16,273 bases of DNA from an uncultured Fretibacterium sp. (GCF_938040765.1 NZ_CALIAA010000301.1:1-16273), one strand, 5' to 3'; positions 6,339 through 14,506 are shown, numbered from the stretch's first letter. Translations and numbers: made by a program. Notes: generated by a model from the sequence alone, not told the origin.

Positions 6339-6444
6339 CATTTATAATCGTATCGTTGAACCGTACTTTTGAATGAGCCGTTTACGTTTTTAAGCGACAA
6401 TAGGATTGATAGGGAACGTCGGGAGGACCGCCGGAGGTGTGACT

Positions 6445-7314
6445 GTGATTTCCAGCGACGAAAACATGAGGGCCGGGCCGGGTATTGGGGACTGCGGAGA
6501 TCGCGGGGATAAAGGACATTATTTCGACGAGATCGTCGGCCTGATCGAACGGCTGAGGGCTCCGGGAGGCTGTCCGTGGGACCGGAAGCAGACGCTGGAG
6601 GACCTGCGCACCTGCATTACGGAGGAGGCCTACGAGCTCGCGGAGGCCATCACGGAGCGGGACATGGGCAAGGTCCGGGAGGAGTCCGGGGACCTCCTGC
6701 TGCAGGTCGTCTTCGTGGCCTCACTGGCCCGGGAGCACGGGGACTTCGACATGCGGGACGTCGTGCGCACGATCTGCGACAAGCTGATCCGACGCCATCC
6801 CCACGTGTTCGGAGACGTCGAGGCCGAGGACAGCGATACGGTCCTGAGGAATTGGGAGAGCATCAAGCTGGAGGAGCGCCGCGCCCGGAAGGAGGACCTC
6901 TCGGTCCTGGCCGGGGTGCCCGCCGGGCTGCCTCCGCTTCTCAAGGCCCATCGGATGCAGGGCAAAGCCGCACACGTCGGGTTCGACTGGCCCGGGGGCG
7001 ACGCCGCCCCGCTCTTCGCGAAGCTGGACGAGGAGGCCGACGAACTGTGGGAGGCCGTGGAGCACGGGGATGCCGCGGCTGTGGAGGACGAGCTGGGGGA
7101 CCTGCTGTTCATGGCCGTCAACCTGGCGCGTCACCTGGGGGTGAACCCCGACGCGGCGCTCTCCCGGGCCTGCGCCAAATTCGCCGGGCGCTTCCGCCGG
7201 GTCGAGCAACAGGCCGCGGAGCGCGGCATCCGCCTGGAGGACTGTTCCCCGGAGGAGCTCGACGCCATGTGGGAACGGGCCAAGACGAGCCCCGGCGCTG
7301 AAAACGCCTTATAA
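6445..7314 (+). CDS. mazG: Nucleoside triphosphate pyrophosphohydrolase MazG
   Basis: MazG hydrolyses (d)NTPs to NMP and pyrophosphate in the cytoplasm and limits damaged nucleotides; in E. coli it also lowers ppGpp. Both tandem all-alpha MazG domains are present. The first has G42-C43-P44-W45-D46, E60-E61-x-x-E64 and E80-x-x-D83, the Mg-binding EExxE and ExxD pairs. The second has E196-E197-x-x-E200 and E216-x-x-D219. The mid-region block GVPAGLPPLLKAHRMQGKAAHVGFDW is classic for the family. The length of 289 is close to the E. coli protein (263), with a short extra N-terminal tail. GTG 6445 is chosen for its CCGGAGG site 7 nt upstream; upstream TTG 6406 and downstream ATG 6466 are less well supported. 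It is followed 15 bp later by the carboxyltransferase gene, so it probably heads the operon. Confidence 0.93.
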   Translation: MISSDENMRAGPGIGDCGDRGDKGHYFDEIVGLIERLRAPGGCPWDRKQTLEDLRTCITEEAYELAEAITERDMGKVREESGDLLLQVVFVASLAREHGDFDMRDVVRTICDKLIRRHPHVFGDVEAEDSDTVLRNWESIKLEERRARKEDLSVLAGVPAGLPPLLKAHRMQGKAAHVGFDWPGGDAAPLFAKLDEEADELWEAVEHGDAAAVEDELGDLLFMAVNLARHLGVNPDAALSRACAKFAGRFRRVEQQAAERGIRLEDCSPEELDAMWERAKTSPGAENAL

Positions 7315-7329
7315 TGACGGAGGACGGAA

Positions 7330-8763
7330 ATGACGGAGAACAGGACCGAGGGGGCGCCCGGAAAGAAGGCGGGCCGGAGGGCCCGCATCATGGAGACGGC
7401 GCTTCGGGACGCGCACCAGTCCCTTATCGCCACGAGGATGAGCACCAGGGACATGATCCCCGTCCTCGAGAGGATGGACGCGGTGGGGTATTGGGCCCTC
7501 GAGATGTGGGGCGGGGCGACGTTCGACAGCTGCATGCGCTTCCTGGACGAGGACCCCTGGGAGCGGCTGCGCGTCATCCGTTCCCGAATCAGGAACACCA
7601 AACTTCAGATGCTGCTGCGGGGGCAGAACCTCGTGGGCTATCGGCACTATGCGGACGATGCGGTGAGGGAGTTCGTGAAGCGCGCGGTGGGGGGCGGCAT
7701 CGACATTATCCGCGTCTTCGACGCCCTGAACGACCTGCGCAACATGGAGGTCGCGGCCGACCAGGTCAAAAAGGAGGGGGCGCACCTCCAGCTGTGCATC
7801 TCCTACACGATTTCCCCCGTCCATACCTTGGACGCCTTCGCCGAGATGGCCCTGAAAATGGCGGGCATGGGGGCGGACTCCATAGCGGTCAAGGACATGG
7901 CGGGCCTGCTGAACCCGGTGGACTGCGTCCGGCTCGTCGGCGCGATACGCGCCCGGACGGACCTGCCGATACAGCTTCACAGCCACTACACCAGCGGCTT
8001 GGCCTCCATGACCTACTACGCGGGGCTTATGGCGGGTGCGGACATCGTCGACACGGCGATCTCCCCCTTCTCCATGGGGACCAGCCAGCCGCCCACGGAA
8101 TCGTTGGTCGCGGCCCTGGCGGGCGGCGATCTGGACACGGGAATCAGCCTGGACAATCTGGTCCCCGTCGAGGAGTACTTCAAGACGCTCCGCGAGAAAT
8201 ACAGGAAACTGCTCCCGGACATCGGCGGGGTCGACATCAACATCCTGCGCTATCAGGTTCCGGGCGGCATGTACTCGAACCTCGTGAATCAGCTCAGGGA
8301 ACAGAACGCCCTGGACAAGCTGGAGGACGTGATGAACGAGATCCCGGTGGTGCGCAGGGCCATGGGCTACCCGCCCCTGGTGACCCCCACCAGCCAGATC
8401 ATCGGGACGCAGGCGACGCTGAACGTCCTGACGGGCCAGCGCTGGAAGGTCATCCCCAAGGAGGTCAAGCAGTACTTCCTGGGCTACTACGGGACGGCGC
8501 CCGCTCCCCTGGACCCCGAGGTCCGGAGGCTGGCGATAGGGGACGAGGAGCCCATCACCTGTCGGCCCGGCGAGAGGATCCCCCCCGAGATGGAGGCGGC
8601 CCGCAGGGCCGCGGAGGCCTGGTCGCTCCAGCCGGAGGACGCCCTGACCTGGATCATGTTCCCCCAGGTCGCCAAGGACTTTCTTCCGCGGAAGTACGCG
8701 CGCGTCACGTGCCGGGACGTTGGGTTCGAGGACCTCGTCGAGGGAGCGGCCTATCCCGTCTGA
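7330..8763 (+). CDS. Pyruvate/oxaloacetate carboxyltransferase subunit (PycB/OadA-type) without biotin domain
   Basis: This 477-residue protein is the carboxyltransferase (post-alpha HMGL-like TIM barrel) found in oxaloacetate decarboxylase alpha, pyruvate carboxylase subunit B and the transcarboxylase 5S subunit. It moves CO2 between carboxybiotin and pyruvate/oxaloacetate. Visible active-site features are METALRDAHQSLIATRM (residues 21-36, metal ligand D27), the carboxylated-lysine motif at K188 (VKDMAGLL) and metal ligands H217 and H219 (LHSHYTSG). The C-terminal conserved carboxylase block is present (about 300-460). Full-length OadA or PycB is near 590 residues and ends in a biotinyl domain with an MKM motif; here the protein stops without one. 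The biotin carrier must therefore be a separate protein, as in the transcarboxylase and some split decarboxylases. No OadB, OadG or biotin carboxylase gene is in the window, so decarboxylase versus carboxylase cannot be decided. The start has GGAGG six nt upstream. Confidence 0.9.
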   Translation: MTENRTEGAPGKKAGRRARIMETALRDAHQSLIATRMSTRDMIPVLERMDAVGYWALEMWGGATFDSCMRFLDEDPWERLRVIRSRIRNTKLQMLLRGQNLVGYRHYADDAVREFVKRAVGGGIDIIRVFDALNDLRNMEVAADQVKKEGAHLQLCISYTISPVHTLDAFAEMALKMAGMGADSIAVKDMAGLLNPVDCVRLVGAIRARTDLPIQLHSHYTSGLASMTYYAGLMAGADIVDTAISPFSMGTSQPPTESLVAALAGGDLDTGISLDNLVPVEEYFKTLREKYRKLLPDIGGVDINILRYQVPGGMYSNLVNQLREQNALDKLEDVMNEIPVVRRAMGYPPLVTPTSQIIGTQATLNVLTGQRWKVIPKEVKQYFLGYYGTAPAPLDPEVRRLAIGDEEPITCRPGERIPPEMEAARRAAEAWSLQPEDALTWIMFPQVAKDFLPRKYARVTCRDVGFEDLVEGAAYPV

Positions 8764-8796
8764 CGCCGGGAGGCGGGAGGAAGATCGAAAAACAGG

Positions 8797-8836
8797 ATGG
8801 ATGGAGAAACGTTGGAATGGATAGAGAAGCGTTGGA
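8797..8836 (+). repeat. 20-bp tandem duplication spanning the phoH start codon
   Basis: Bases 8797-8816 and 8817-8836 are adjacent copies with 18 of 20 identities; they differ only at unit positions 7 (G/A) and 13 (A/G). Each begins with ATGGAT. Because 20 is not a multiple of three, the first copy's ATG is out of frame with phoH. From 8797 it opens a 19-codon frame ending at TGA 8854-8856, overlapping the phoH start. Confidence 0.85.
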
Positions 8837-9818
8837 GCGGAGGGACGCTCCGCTGAGAAATTCCGAGGATGTCGCGGTTGCCGGCGGCGGGGCCATGGCT
8901 CGCCTTCTGGGGCTGAACGACGAGAACCTCGAGGCCCTGGAGGCCCGTTATCCGGTCTCCCTCTCCGTGGGGGAAAGCCGGATACGGATCTCGGGCCCCG
9001 ACGCCGAGCCGGTGCGCATCGTGGCGCATCTGCTGCGCCAGCTTGCTGTCGTCGCCGAGAGCGGACACGAGATCCGCGTCTCCGACGTCCGTCACGCGAT
9101 GGACGCCCACGCGGAGGGCCGGGAGATCAAGCTGGACTCGCTGTATTCGGAGGTCGTCTGCACGACGGCGCGGGGCAAGCCCATCCGGGCCAAGACCGTC
9201 GGTCAGAGGGCCTATATCCAGGCCATGCGGGACAACGACATCCTGTTCGCCGTCGGCCCCGCCGGGACGGGCAAGACTTACCTGGCGGTCTGTGAGGCCG
9301 TCTCCATGCTGAAGGAGGGGCGGGTGAACCGCGTCGTCCTGGTGCGGCCCGCCGTCGAGGCCGGGGAGAGCCTGGGGTACCTCCCGGGCGACCTCAGGGA
9401 GAAGGTCGAGCCCTACGTTCGCCCGCTCTACGACGCATTTTATGAACTTCTGTCGCCCGAGCGCTTCGCCCGCTACGTGGACAAGGGGATCATCGAGATC
9501 GCGCCCCTGGCCTACATGAGGGGGCGGACGCTCAACGACAGCTTCATCATCCTGGACGAGGCCCAGAACACGACCCCCGAGCAGATGAAGATGTTCCTCA
9601 CCCGTCTGGGGTTCGGGTCCAAGGCCGTGGTGACCGGCGACATCACTCAGGTGGACCTTCCGCAGGGGCGTCCCTCGGGGCTGCGCAGCGTGCGCTCTAT
9701 CCTCGAGGGGATCGAGGGGATAGGCTTTTTCGACCTCACAGGGGCCGACGTCGTCCGTCACGAGATCGTGCAGAAAGTGGTCCAGGCCTATGACCGCTAT
9801 GAAAAGCGCCTTTCTTGA
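8817..9818 (+). CDS. phoH: PhoH family ATPase (PhoL-type)
   Basis: This is a 333-residue PhoH-like P-loop ATPase, cytoplasmic, implicated in RNA metabolism and genetically tied to YbeY. Residues about 28-80 form the small KH-like N-terminal domain usual in PhoL proteins. The PhoH domain then follows: R131-A132 in TVGQRAYIQAM, Walker A GPAGTGKT at 147-154, VRPAVEAGESLGYLPGDL (177-193), PLAYMRGRTLND (230-241), Walker B FIILDEAQNTT (243-253), and TGDITQVDLP (273-282). The length is normal (about 320-350). ATG 8817 is the only ATG ahead of the KH-like region; its ribosome-binding site is weak (GGAG at 8803-8806, 10 nt away) and comes from the first copy of the duplication. The alternative ATG 8895 has no ribosome-binding site. 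The end overlaps the 7TM-HD gene by 29 bp. Confidence 0.94.
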   Translation: MDREALERRDAPLRNSEDVAVAGGGAMARLLGLNDENLEALEARYPVSLSVGESRIRISGPDAEPVRIVAHLLRQLAVVAESGHEIRVSDVRHAMDAHAEGREIKLDSLYSEVVCTTARGKPIRAKTVGQRAYIQAMRDNDILFAVGPAGTGKTYLAVCEAVSMLKEGRVNRVVLVRPAVEAGESLGYLPGDLREKVEPYVRPLYDAFYELLSPERFARYVDKGIIEIAPLAYMRGRTLNDSFIILDEAQNTTPEQMKMFLTRLGFGSKAVVTGDITQVDLPQGRPSGLRSVRSILEGIEGIGFFDLTGADVVRHEIVQKVVQAYDRYEKRLS

Positions 9819-12060
9819 CCGGCTGCGGCGCCCCTGGGCCTCCGTATCCCCGGAATGGCGCAGGTCCTATCTCCTCTCCGTAGTCATGCTGCTGGCCGTC
9901 GGGCTCTCCATCGTCATGATGGAGTGGCTCTACGTCCGCAACAGGGGGTACAGCTTCGCGCAGGGGCTGCCGTCCCCCCAGACCTACAGGGTCATCTCCC
10001 CGGTGAAGTACGAGGACCACTCGGCCACGGGGGCCCTCCGGGAGATGGTGGAGGAGCGGGTGGCCGGTGTCGTGGTTCGGGATGTCGCTGCCCGGGACCG
10101 GATGAAAAAACGCCTGGAGGAGCTCCAGGCGGTAAAGGACCCCTTGGACCCGAAGCTCCTGGCCTATATGCCTCAGGCCCTGCTGAACGCCCTGTTCGCC
10201 ATGGACGGAGCGGAGCGGAGCCGAATCATGAAGCTGGCCTTGCAGGTCGGGGACGCCTACTTTTCGAGCCTCGCGTCGGGCGATGTCCTGGAGAGCGGGG
10301 GGATGGAGGCGGCCCTGCTGTGGAGGGAGATCGAGAAGCGCGTCGATTCGGTGGACGACGCCAACCTGATCTATCAGCTGTTGACGAAGGTGAACGACGC
10401 CTACTACAAGCTCGAGCCCCAGCTCACCGATCTGGTGAGGCAGAGTGCGGGGAACAGGATTCCCGTCATCGAACGCCGTCTGGAGCTGGGCGACGTCATC
10501 GTCGAGCGCGGGGATGTGGTGACGCCCCAGACGGCCGGCCTGCTGCGGCTGCAGGGCTACACGGAGGACGCCTTCCCCGTCACTCAGGTGGTCATCGTTT
10601 TCTTCCTCGTCCTGATCCTCCCGCTGTGGCTGGAGGTCCCGGCCCGGGAGTCGGGCAGCCGGCCTTCGTGGGGGTGCGTCGTCTTCGTCGTCTCGGCCGC
10701 ATGGATCGGCCAGATGCTTGCCGTGCAGATGCGGACGGCGGGCGCCGGCATCCTCCCCGCGGTCATGGCGGCCTATCTCTGTATGCCCCGATCCTTTGCC
10801 TTCAACGCCTCCCTGGCCAGCACCGCGTCCGGGGTGTTCATCATCGCGGGGCTCTCCGTCTACGACCTTCTCCTGCTCCTCTCCATGGGCTTCCTCGCCT
10901 CGATGACGGGGTATTACCTCCTGCGCCGCATCGAGTCCCGGGAATCCCTCGTCCGCAGGCTGATCCTGCTTGCGCTTTTCCTGAGCGTATCCCGCATCGT
11001 CATCCTCTGGATTCAGGGGATACCCCTGACGAGGGAGTCCTTCCGCCTCTTCTCCCCCACGGGCTTCTTCTGGCTGGAGACCGGGCGCTTTCTGCTTCTG
11101 GACGCCCTGGCCGCGATCTTCATGGTCGTCCTCCTGCCCCTGGTGGAGGGGTATATCGGCGTCCTCTCCATCCTCCGCCTCCGGGAGCTGAGCCATCCCT
11201 CGAGCCCCCTGCTGCGCAAGCTGCAGCGGGACGCACCGGGGACCTACCAGCACTGCCTGGCGATTGCCACGCTCGCCGAGGCGGTGGCGATCGATATGGG
11301 GATGGACGAGAACCTGATGAAGGCCGGGGCCTATTATCACGACATCGGAAAGCTGAGGCGCCCGCAGTTCTTCGTCGAGAACCAGGGCGGGGGGCTCAAC
11401 GTCCATGACGGGATGAGCCCCACGCTTTCGGCCATGACCATCGCATCGCACGTCCAGGACGGCCTGGAGATGGCCAGGGAGTACGGGCTGCCCAAGAGGA
11501 TACGGGACTTCATCGCGGAGCATCACGGCACCGCGTGCATCCGCTACTTCTATAACAAGGCCAGGGCGGAGGCCCGGGACCGGGGGGAGGAGGAGAGCGT
11601 CGAGTGGTCGGACTTCTGTTATCCGGGGCCCAGGCCCCGGTCCCGCGAGACGGCGCTCCTGATGATCCTGGATTCCATGGAGGCCGCGATACGGAGCGAG
11701 AGCCTGGGGCGCGAGCTCCTGAGGCGGGACGCGAAGGAGATGCCGCAGAATGGACGAAACGCGGGGCGGAGCCAGGCCATCATGGCCCTGAAAAAGGTCA
11801 TTGACCAGGTGGTGGGCAGCAAGATCTCGGAGGGGCAGTTCGACGAGGTCGACTTCACCCTGAGGGACCTCACCCGCATCAAGGAGTCCATTCTGTCCGT
11901 CCTGCTCTCCATGTATCACACCCGGATGGTCCGGAGCCCCGACCGGCGGAGGGAGAAGGGTGCCGTGGGCGGAGGAGCGCCTGTCCCTGCCGCGAGCGAT
12001 GCTGCGGAGGCTCCGGTCGTTCCCGGCGGAGCCGAAAACGTCGGAGCGGAGACCCGATGA
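9790..12060 (+). CDS. 7TM-HD membrane phosphohydrolase, PgpH/YqfF-like (c-di-AMP phosphodiesterase family)
   Basis: This 756-residue protein has the architecture of the PgpH family, whose Listeria member degrades cyclic di-AMP. An N-terminal transmembrane helix (about 27-47) leads to an extracytoplasmic 7TMR-HDED domain (about 50-260). A bundle of about seven helices follows (about 264-465), then a cytoplasmic HD domain (about 480-680). Catalytic features visible are H488 (TYQHCLAIA), H517-D518 (YYHDIGK), H539 (VHDGMSP), H578-H579 (EHHGT) and D in MILDSMEAA. The last 50 residues are an Ala/Gly/Pro-rich tail without homology I can name. ATG 9790 overlaps phoH by 29 bp; ATG 9799, three codons on, is equally possible, and neither has a strong ribosome-binding site, so coupling to phoH translation is likely. 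Family members normally sit between phoH and ybeY, as here. c-di-AMP as substrate is inferred from the family. Confidence 0.92.
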   Translation: MTAMKSAFLDRLRRPWASVSPEWRRSYLLSVVMLLAVGLSIVMMEWLYVRNRGYSFAQGLPSPQTYRVISPVKYEDHSATGALREMVEERVAGVVVRDVAARDRMKKRLEELQAVKDPLDPKLLAYMPQALLNALFAMDGAERSRIMKLALQVGDAYFSSLASGDVLESGGMEAALLWREIEKRVDSVDDANLIYQLLTKVNDAYYKLEPQLTDLVRQSAGNRIPVIERRLELGDVIVERGDVVTPQTAGLLRLQGYTEDAFPVTQVVIVFFLVLILPLWLEVPARESGSRPSWGCVVFVVSAAWIGQMLAVQMRTAGAGILPAVMAAYLCMPRSFAFNASLASTASGVFIIAGLSVYDLLLLLSMGFLASMTGYYLLRRIESRESLVRRLILLALFLSVSRIVILWIQGIPLTRESFRLFSPTGFFWLETGRFLLLDALAAIFMVVLLPLVEGYIGVLSILRLRELSHPSSPLLRKLQRDAPGTYQHCLAIATLAEAVAIDMGMDENLMKAGAYYHDIGKLRRPQFFVENQGGGLNVHDGMSPTLSAMTIASHVQDGLEMAREYGLPKRIRDFIAEHHGTACIRYFYNKARAEARDRGEEESVEWSDFCYPGPRPRSRETALLMILDSMEAAIRSESLGRELLRRDAKEMPQNGRNAGRSQAIMALKKVIDQVVGSKISEGQFDEVDFTLRDLTRIKESILSVLLSMYHTRMVRSPDRRREKGAVGGGAPVPAASDAAEAPVVPGGAENVGAETR

Positions 12061-12199
12061 GCGCGGAGACGTTCCGTTCCCTTGATCTGGTCTCCGGACG
12101 CATGTTGTGTTATGTTATTCTTTACATTCTCTCCCTATCGACAGCGGGCGGCGGATGGGGCCGCATCGATGGGGGACAGACTCTGGGAGGGTTCACGTT
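12061..12199. other. Intergenic gap before ybeY, AT-rich patch
   Basis: This 139-bp gap is the longest inside the phoH-recO cluster. Bases about 12103-12140 are distinctly AT-rich against GC-rich surroundings, containing TTGTGTTATGTTATTC and TTTACATTC. TTGATC (12082-12087) and TGTTAT (12108-12113) are spaced 20 bp apart, too far for a good promoter. An internal promoter is possible but not demonstrated. No gene or strong hairpin is seen. Confidence 0.3.
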
Positions 12200-12703
12200 T
12201 TGAGATTGGAACTTCACGTCGACGGCCCCGAGGACGGGGAATCTCAAAGTCCGATTCCGTTATCTGCATGGGGGCCCCTCGGGCGCGTCCTCGAGGGCGA
12301 GCTGGCCTCCCTGTATCCCGAGATCGTCCGTTACGGGACGGTTGAGCTCTCGGTGACCCTGCTGGGGCCGGACGAGATGCGCTCGGTCAATCGCGAGTAC
12401 CGGGAGCGGGACGAGGCTACGGATGTGCTGTCCTTTCCGCTCTGGGAGGCGGACGGCCGTTTTGTCCCGGACGGGGCTCTGACGGAGCTGCTGCCTCTCG
12501 GGGACATCCTGATCTGTCCGGAGGAGGTGGCGCGCCTGCATGAGGGGCTTCCACCCGAGGACGCCCTGTGCCTCGTGCTGGCGCATGGGTTTCTGCATCT
12601 GCTGGCCTGGGACCATGACACCGAGGAGCGGGAGTCGGCCATGTGGGCCCGCCAGGACGCCGTCAAACAACGGCTCCTGGACGTCCTGAGGGGAGGGCTC
12701 TAG
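12200..12703 (+). CDS. ybeY: Endoribonuclease YbeY (16S rRNA 3'-end maturation factor)
   Basis: YbeY is a zinc-dependent endoribonuclease for 16S rRNA processing and late 30S quality control. The zinc-binding signature is visible as H129-G-F-L-H133-L-L-A-W-D138-H139. The family block NREYRERDEATDVLSFP (64-80) and LGDI (100-103) are also present. TTG 12200 is chosen because GGAGGG lies 8 nt upstream, and the resulting 167 residues fit the usual 150-170. Starts at ATG 12107 or 12155 would add residues unlike the family and lack ribosome-binding sites. The variant residue is W137 where the family usually has Y (HLxGYDH). It precedes the CorC-like gene by one base, implying coupling, and lies in the common phoH-HD-ybeY-era order. 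Confidence 0.93.
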   Translation: MRLELHVDGPEDGESQSPIPLSAWGPLGRVLEGELASLYPEIVRYGTVELSVTLLGPDEMRSVNREYRERDEATDVLSFPLWEADGRFVPDGALTELLPLGDILICPEEVARLHEGLPPEDALCLVLAHGFLHLLAWDHDTEERESAMWARQDAVKQRLLDVLRGGL

Positions 12704-12704
12704 G

Positions 12705-13994
12705 ATGGCGTCCCTTTCCGGGAACGCCCTGCTGCCCTTTCTGGAGAGCTGCCTCTGGTTCGTCGTCCTGTTCCTCATGTCGGCGTTCTGCAGCGCCTCG
12801 GAGACGGCCATCACGACCACCGGCCGGAGCCGGCTCATGTTGCTCCAGGAGCAGCGCCCGTTTTTACGGTCCCTCTTTCAATGGCTTATAGACGACGTTC
12901 AGGAGGCCCTGACCGTTTGTCTCATTGTGAACAACGTCGTCAACATCGCGGCCAGCACCCTGGCGGCCAGGCTCGTGCTCCAGGCCTTCGGGGAGGGGGC
13001 GCTGGTCTGTGTGGTCCCGGTCATGACCGTGCTGATCGTCATCTTCGGGGAGATCCTGCCGAAGAGCGCCGCGATGGTCCACTCCGACGGGGTGCTGGTG
13101 TTCTCCGCGCCCCTGCTGCGTCTTCTCTCCATCCTGCTCGCTCCCTTCGCCTGGCTGATGAGGAAGTGCGTCTCCTTCATCGGGCTGCTGTTCCGGCTCG
13201 ACCTCAAGCCCCAGCACGTGTTCGTCACGCGGGAGGAGATCGAGCAGGTGGTGAAGATCGGGGAGCAGAGCGGCGCGCTCGAGGCGGTGGAGCGGAGGAT
13301 GATCGACGGGATCATCGATTTCGAGGAGACCCGGGTCCACGAGGTCATGGTCCCGCGCATGGACATGGTGACCCTGGAGGCCTCGGAGCCGCTGGAGGAG
13401 GCCATGAAGGTCTTCATCGAACACGGGCACTCCCGTCTCCCGGTCTACGAGGAGAGCCTGGACAACATCGTGGGGGTGCTCTACGTCAAGGACACCCTGA
13501 AGCACCTGATCGGCGCCGAGCTCTCCCAGGCCGTGGGGGGCATGATGCGCAAGCCGCTCTTCGTTCCTGAGACCATCCGCACCGTGGAGCTGCTGGAGAC
13601 CATGCGGCGGGACCACATCCACATCGCTGTCGTCGTCGACGAGTACGGCGGCGTGGCGGGGCTCGTGACGATGGAGGACATCCTCGAGGAGATCGTCGGG
13701 GAGATCCAGGACGAGTACGACCAGGAGTCTCCGGACATCCTCGAGATGGAGGACGGCACCTACAGGGTGCAGGGGACCACGAGTCTGGAGGACCTCAGCG
13801 AGGCCCTGGACTACCCCTTCGAGTCCGAGGATGCGGAGAGCCTGGCCGGATTGGTGCTGCTGCTGGCCGGGGGGTTCCCCCAGGTGAACGATGCGTTCGA
13901 GTACGAGGACTGGAGGATTCGGGTGGTCGACCTCGAGGATCACCGCATCAAGGTGCTCGACCTCGAACGCATGAAACCCGAGAAGGACGCGTGA
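12705..13994 (+). CDS. CNNM/CBS/CorC-like membrane protein (hemolysin C family)
   Basis: This 429-residue protein has the three-part structure of the HlyC/CorC family, linked to Mg2+/Co2+ transport or tolerance. The DUF21/CNNM membrane domain covers about 15-170, with S27-A-F-C-S-A-S-E-T-A at its start, NNVVNIAAS (76-84) and FGEILPKSAAM (114-124). A pair of CBS domains follows: VMVPRMDMV...HGHSRLPVYE...GVLYVKD (214-263) and DHIHIAVVVDEYGGVAGLVTMED (303-325). The small C-terminal CorC/HlyC domain covers about 345-425. The name hemolysin is historical and should not be read as toxicity. ATG 12705 has GGGGAGGG 7 nt upstream, one base after the ybeY stop. Its place next to ybeY and era mirrors the E. 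coli ybeY-corC (ybeX) arrangement, although this protein keeps the membrane domain that CorC lacks. Confidence 0.93.
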   Translation: MASLSGNALLPFLESCLWFVVLFLMSAFCSASETAITTTGRSRLMLLQEQRPFLRSLFQWLIDDVQEALTVCLIVNNVVNIAASTLAARLVLQAFGEGALVCVVPVMTVLIVIFGEILPKSAAMVHSDGVLVFSAPLLRLLSILLAPFAWLMRKCVSFIGLLFRLDLKPQHVFVTREEIEQVVKIGEQSGALEAVERRMIDGIIDFEETRVHEVMVPRMDMVTLEASEPLEEAMKVFIEHGHSRLPVYEESLDNIVGVLYVKDTLKHLIGAELSQAVGGMMRKPLFVPETIRTVELLETMRRDHIHIAVVVDEYGGVAGLVTMEDILEEIVGEIQDEYDQESPDILEMEDGTYRVQGTTSLEDLSEALDYPFESEDAESLAGLVLLLAGGFPQVNDAFEYEDWRIRVVDLEDHRIKVLDLERMKPEKDA

Positions 13995-14003
13995 GGAGGG
14001 CCT

Positions 14004-14477
14004 ATGGAAAGGATGACCGGTAAGTCCCGGGGCGGTGCGGGCGGATGGGGCGAGGGGGATGGCCGGCCCGGTCCCTCCCCGCTGGAGCTGCTGGAGAGGG
14101 CGCGGGAGGCGGCCTCCCGCGCCTATGCGCCCTACTCGCGCTTTTGGGTTGGGGCCGCGCTGCTCCTCGCGGATGGGGGCGTCCTGACCGCCTGCAACGT
14201 GGAGAACGCCTCCTACGGCCTCTCCATGTGCGCGGAGCGCAGCGCGATTGCGGCGATGGTGGCGCGCGGACTGAGGGACCCCGTGGCCGTGGCGGTCGTG
14301 GGGTCGGGGGATGGGGACTTCGGCAGGCCCTGTCCGCCCTGCGGGGCCTGCCGCCAGATTCTGGTAGAGTTCAACCCCGACATGCGGGTGGTCCTGGCGT
14401 CTCCCGAGGGGCCCCTCGTGTACTCCGCGCATGGGCTGCTGCCCCACTCCTTCGGCCTGAGGGGCGGGAGCCCTTGA
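14004..14477 (+). CDS. cdd: Cytidine deaminase (homotetrameric type)
   Basis: This enzyme deaminates cytidine and deoxycytidine to (deoxy)uridine in pyrimidine salvage. Zinc-site residues are C76 and E78 in MCAERSAI, with C110 and C113 in PCPPCGACRQ. NVENASYG (65-72) is the substrate-binding block. The cysteine in place of histidine in the CAE motif and the length mark the small tetrameric class. Residues 1-24 are a Gly/Ser-rich extension not found in typical members (about 130 residues). ATG 14004 has GGAGGG only 3 nt upstream; ATG 14013 is an alternative at a more relaxed spacing, but it still leaves most of the extension. It begins 9 bp after the CorC-like gene and ends just before era, completing a packed operon. 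Confidence 0.95.
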   Translation: MERMTGKSRGGAGGWGEGDGRPGPSPLELLERAREAASRAYAPYSRFWVGAALLLADGGVLTACNVENASYGLSMCAERSAIAAMVARGLRDPVAVAVVGSGDGDFGRPCPPCGACRQILVEFNPDMRVVLASPEGPLVYSAHGLLPHSFGLRGGSP

Positions 14478-14506
14478 GCGGGGAGCGACAGGGGGACGGG
14501 GCCGCG

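Noticed and set aside
7314..8816. Open frame running into phoH from upstream, which would give an 834-residue protein
   Set aside because: The upstream part lies out of frame over the carboxyltransferase gene and has no conserved motif. phoH homology begins near 8895 and the credible ATG is 8817.
9736..11919. 727-codon minus-strand frame opposite the 7TM-HD gene
   Set aside because: It is antisense to a confidently identified gene, is rich in His/Asp/Gly/Arg, and has no recognisable motif.
12864..14447. 527-codon minus-strand frame opposite the CorC-like and cdd genes
   Set aside because: It spans two real genes in antisense and has GC-shadow composition with no family features.
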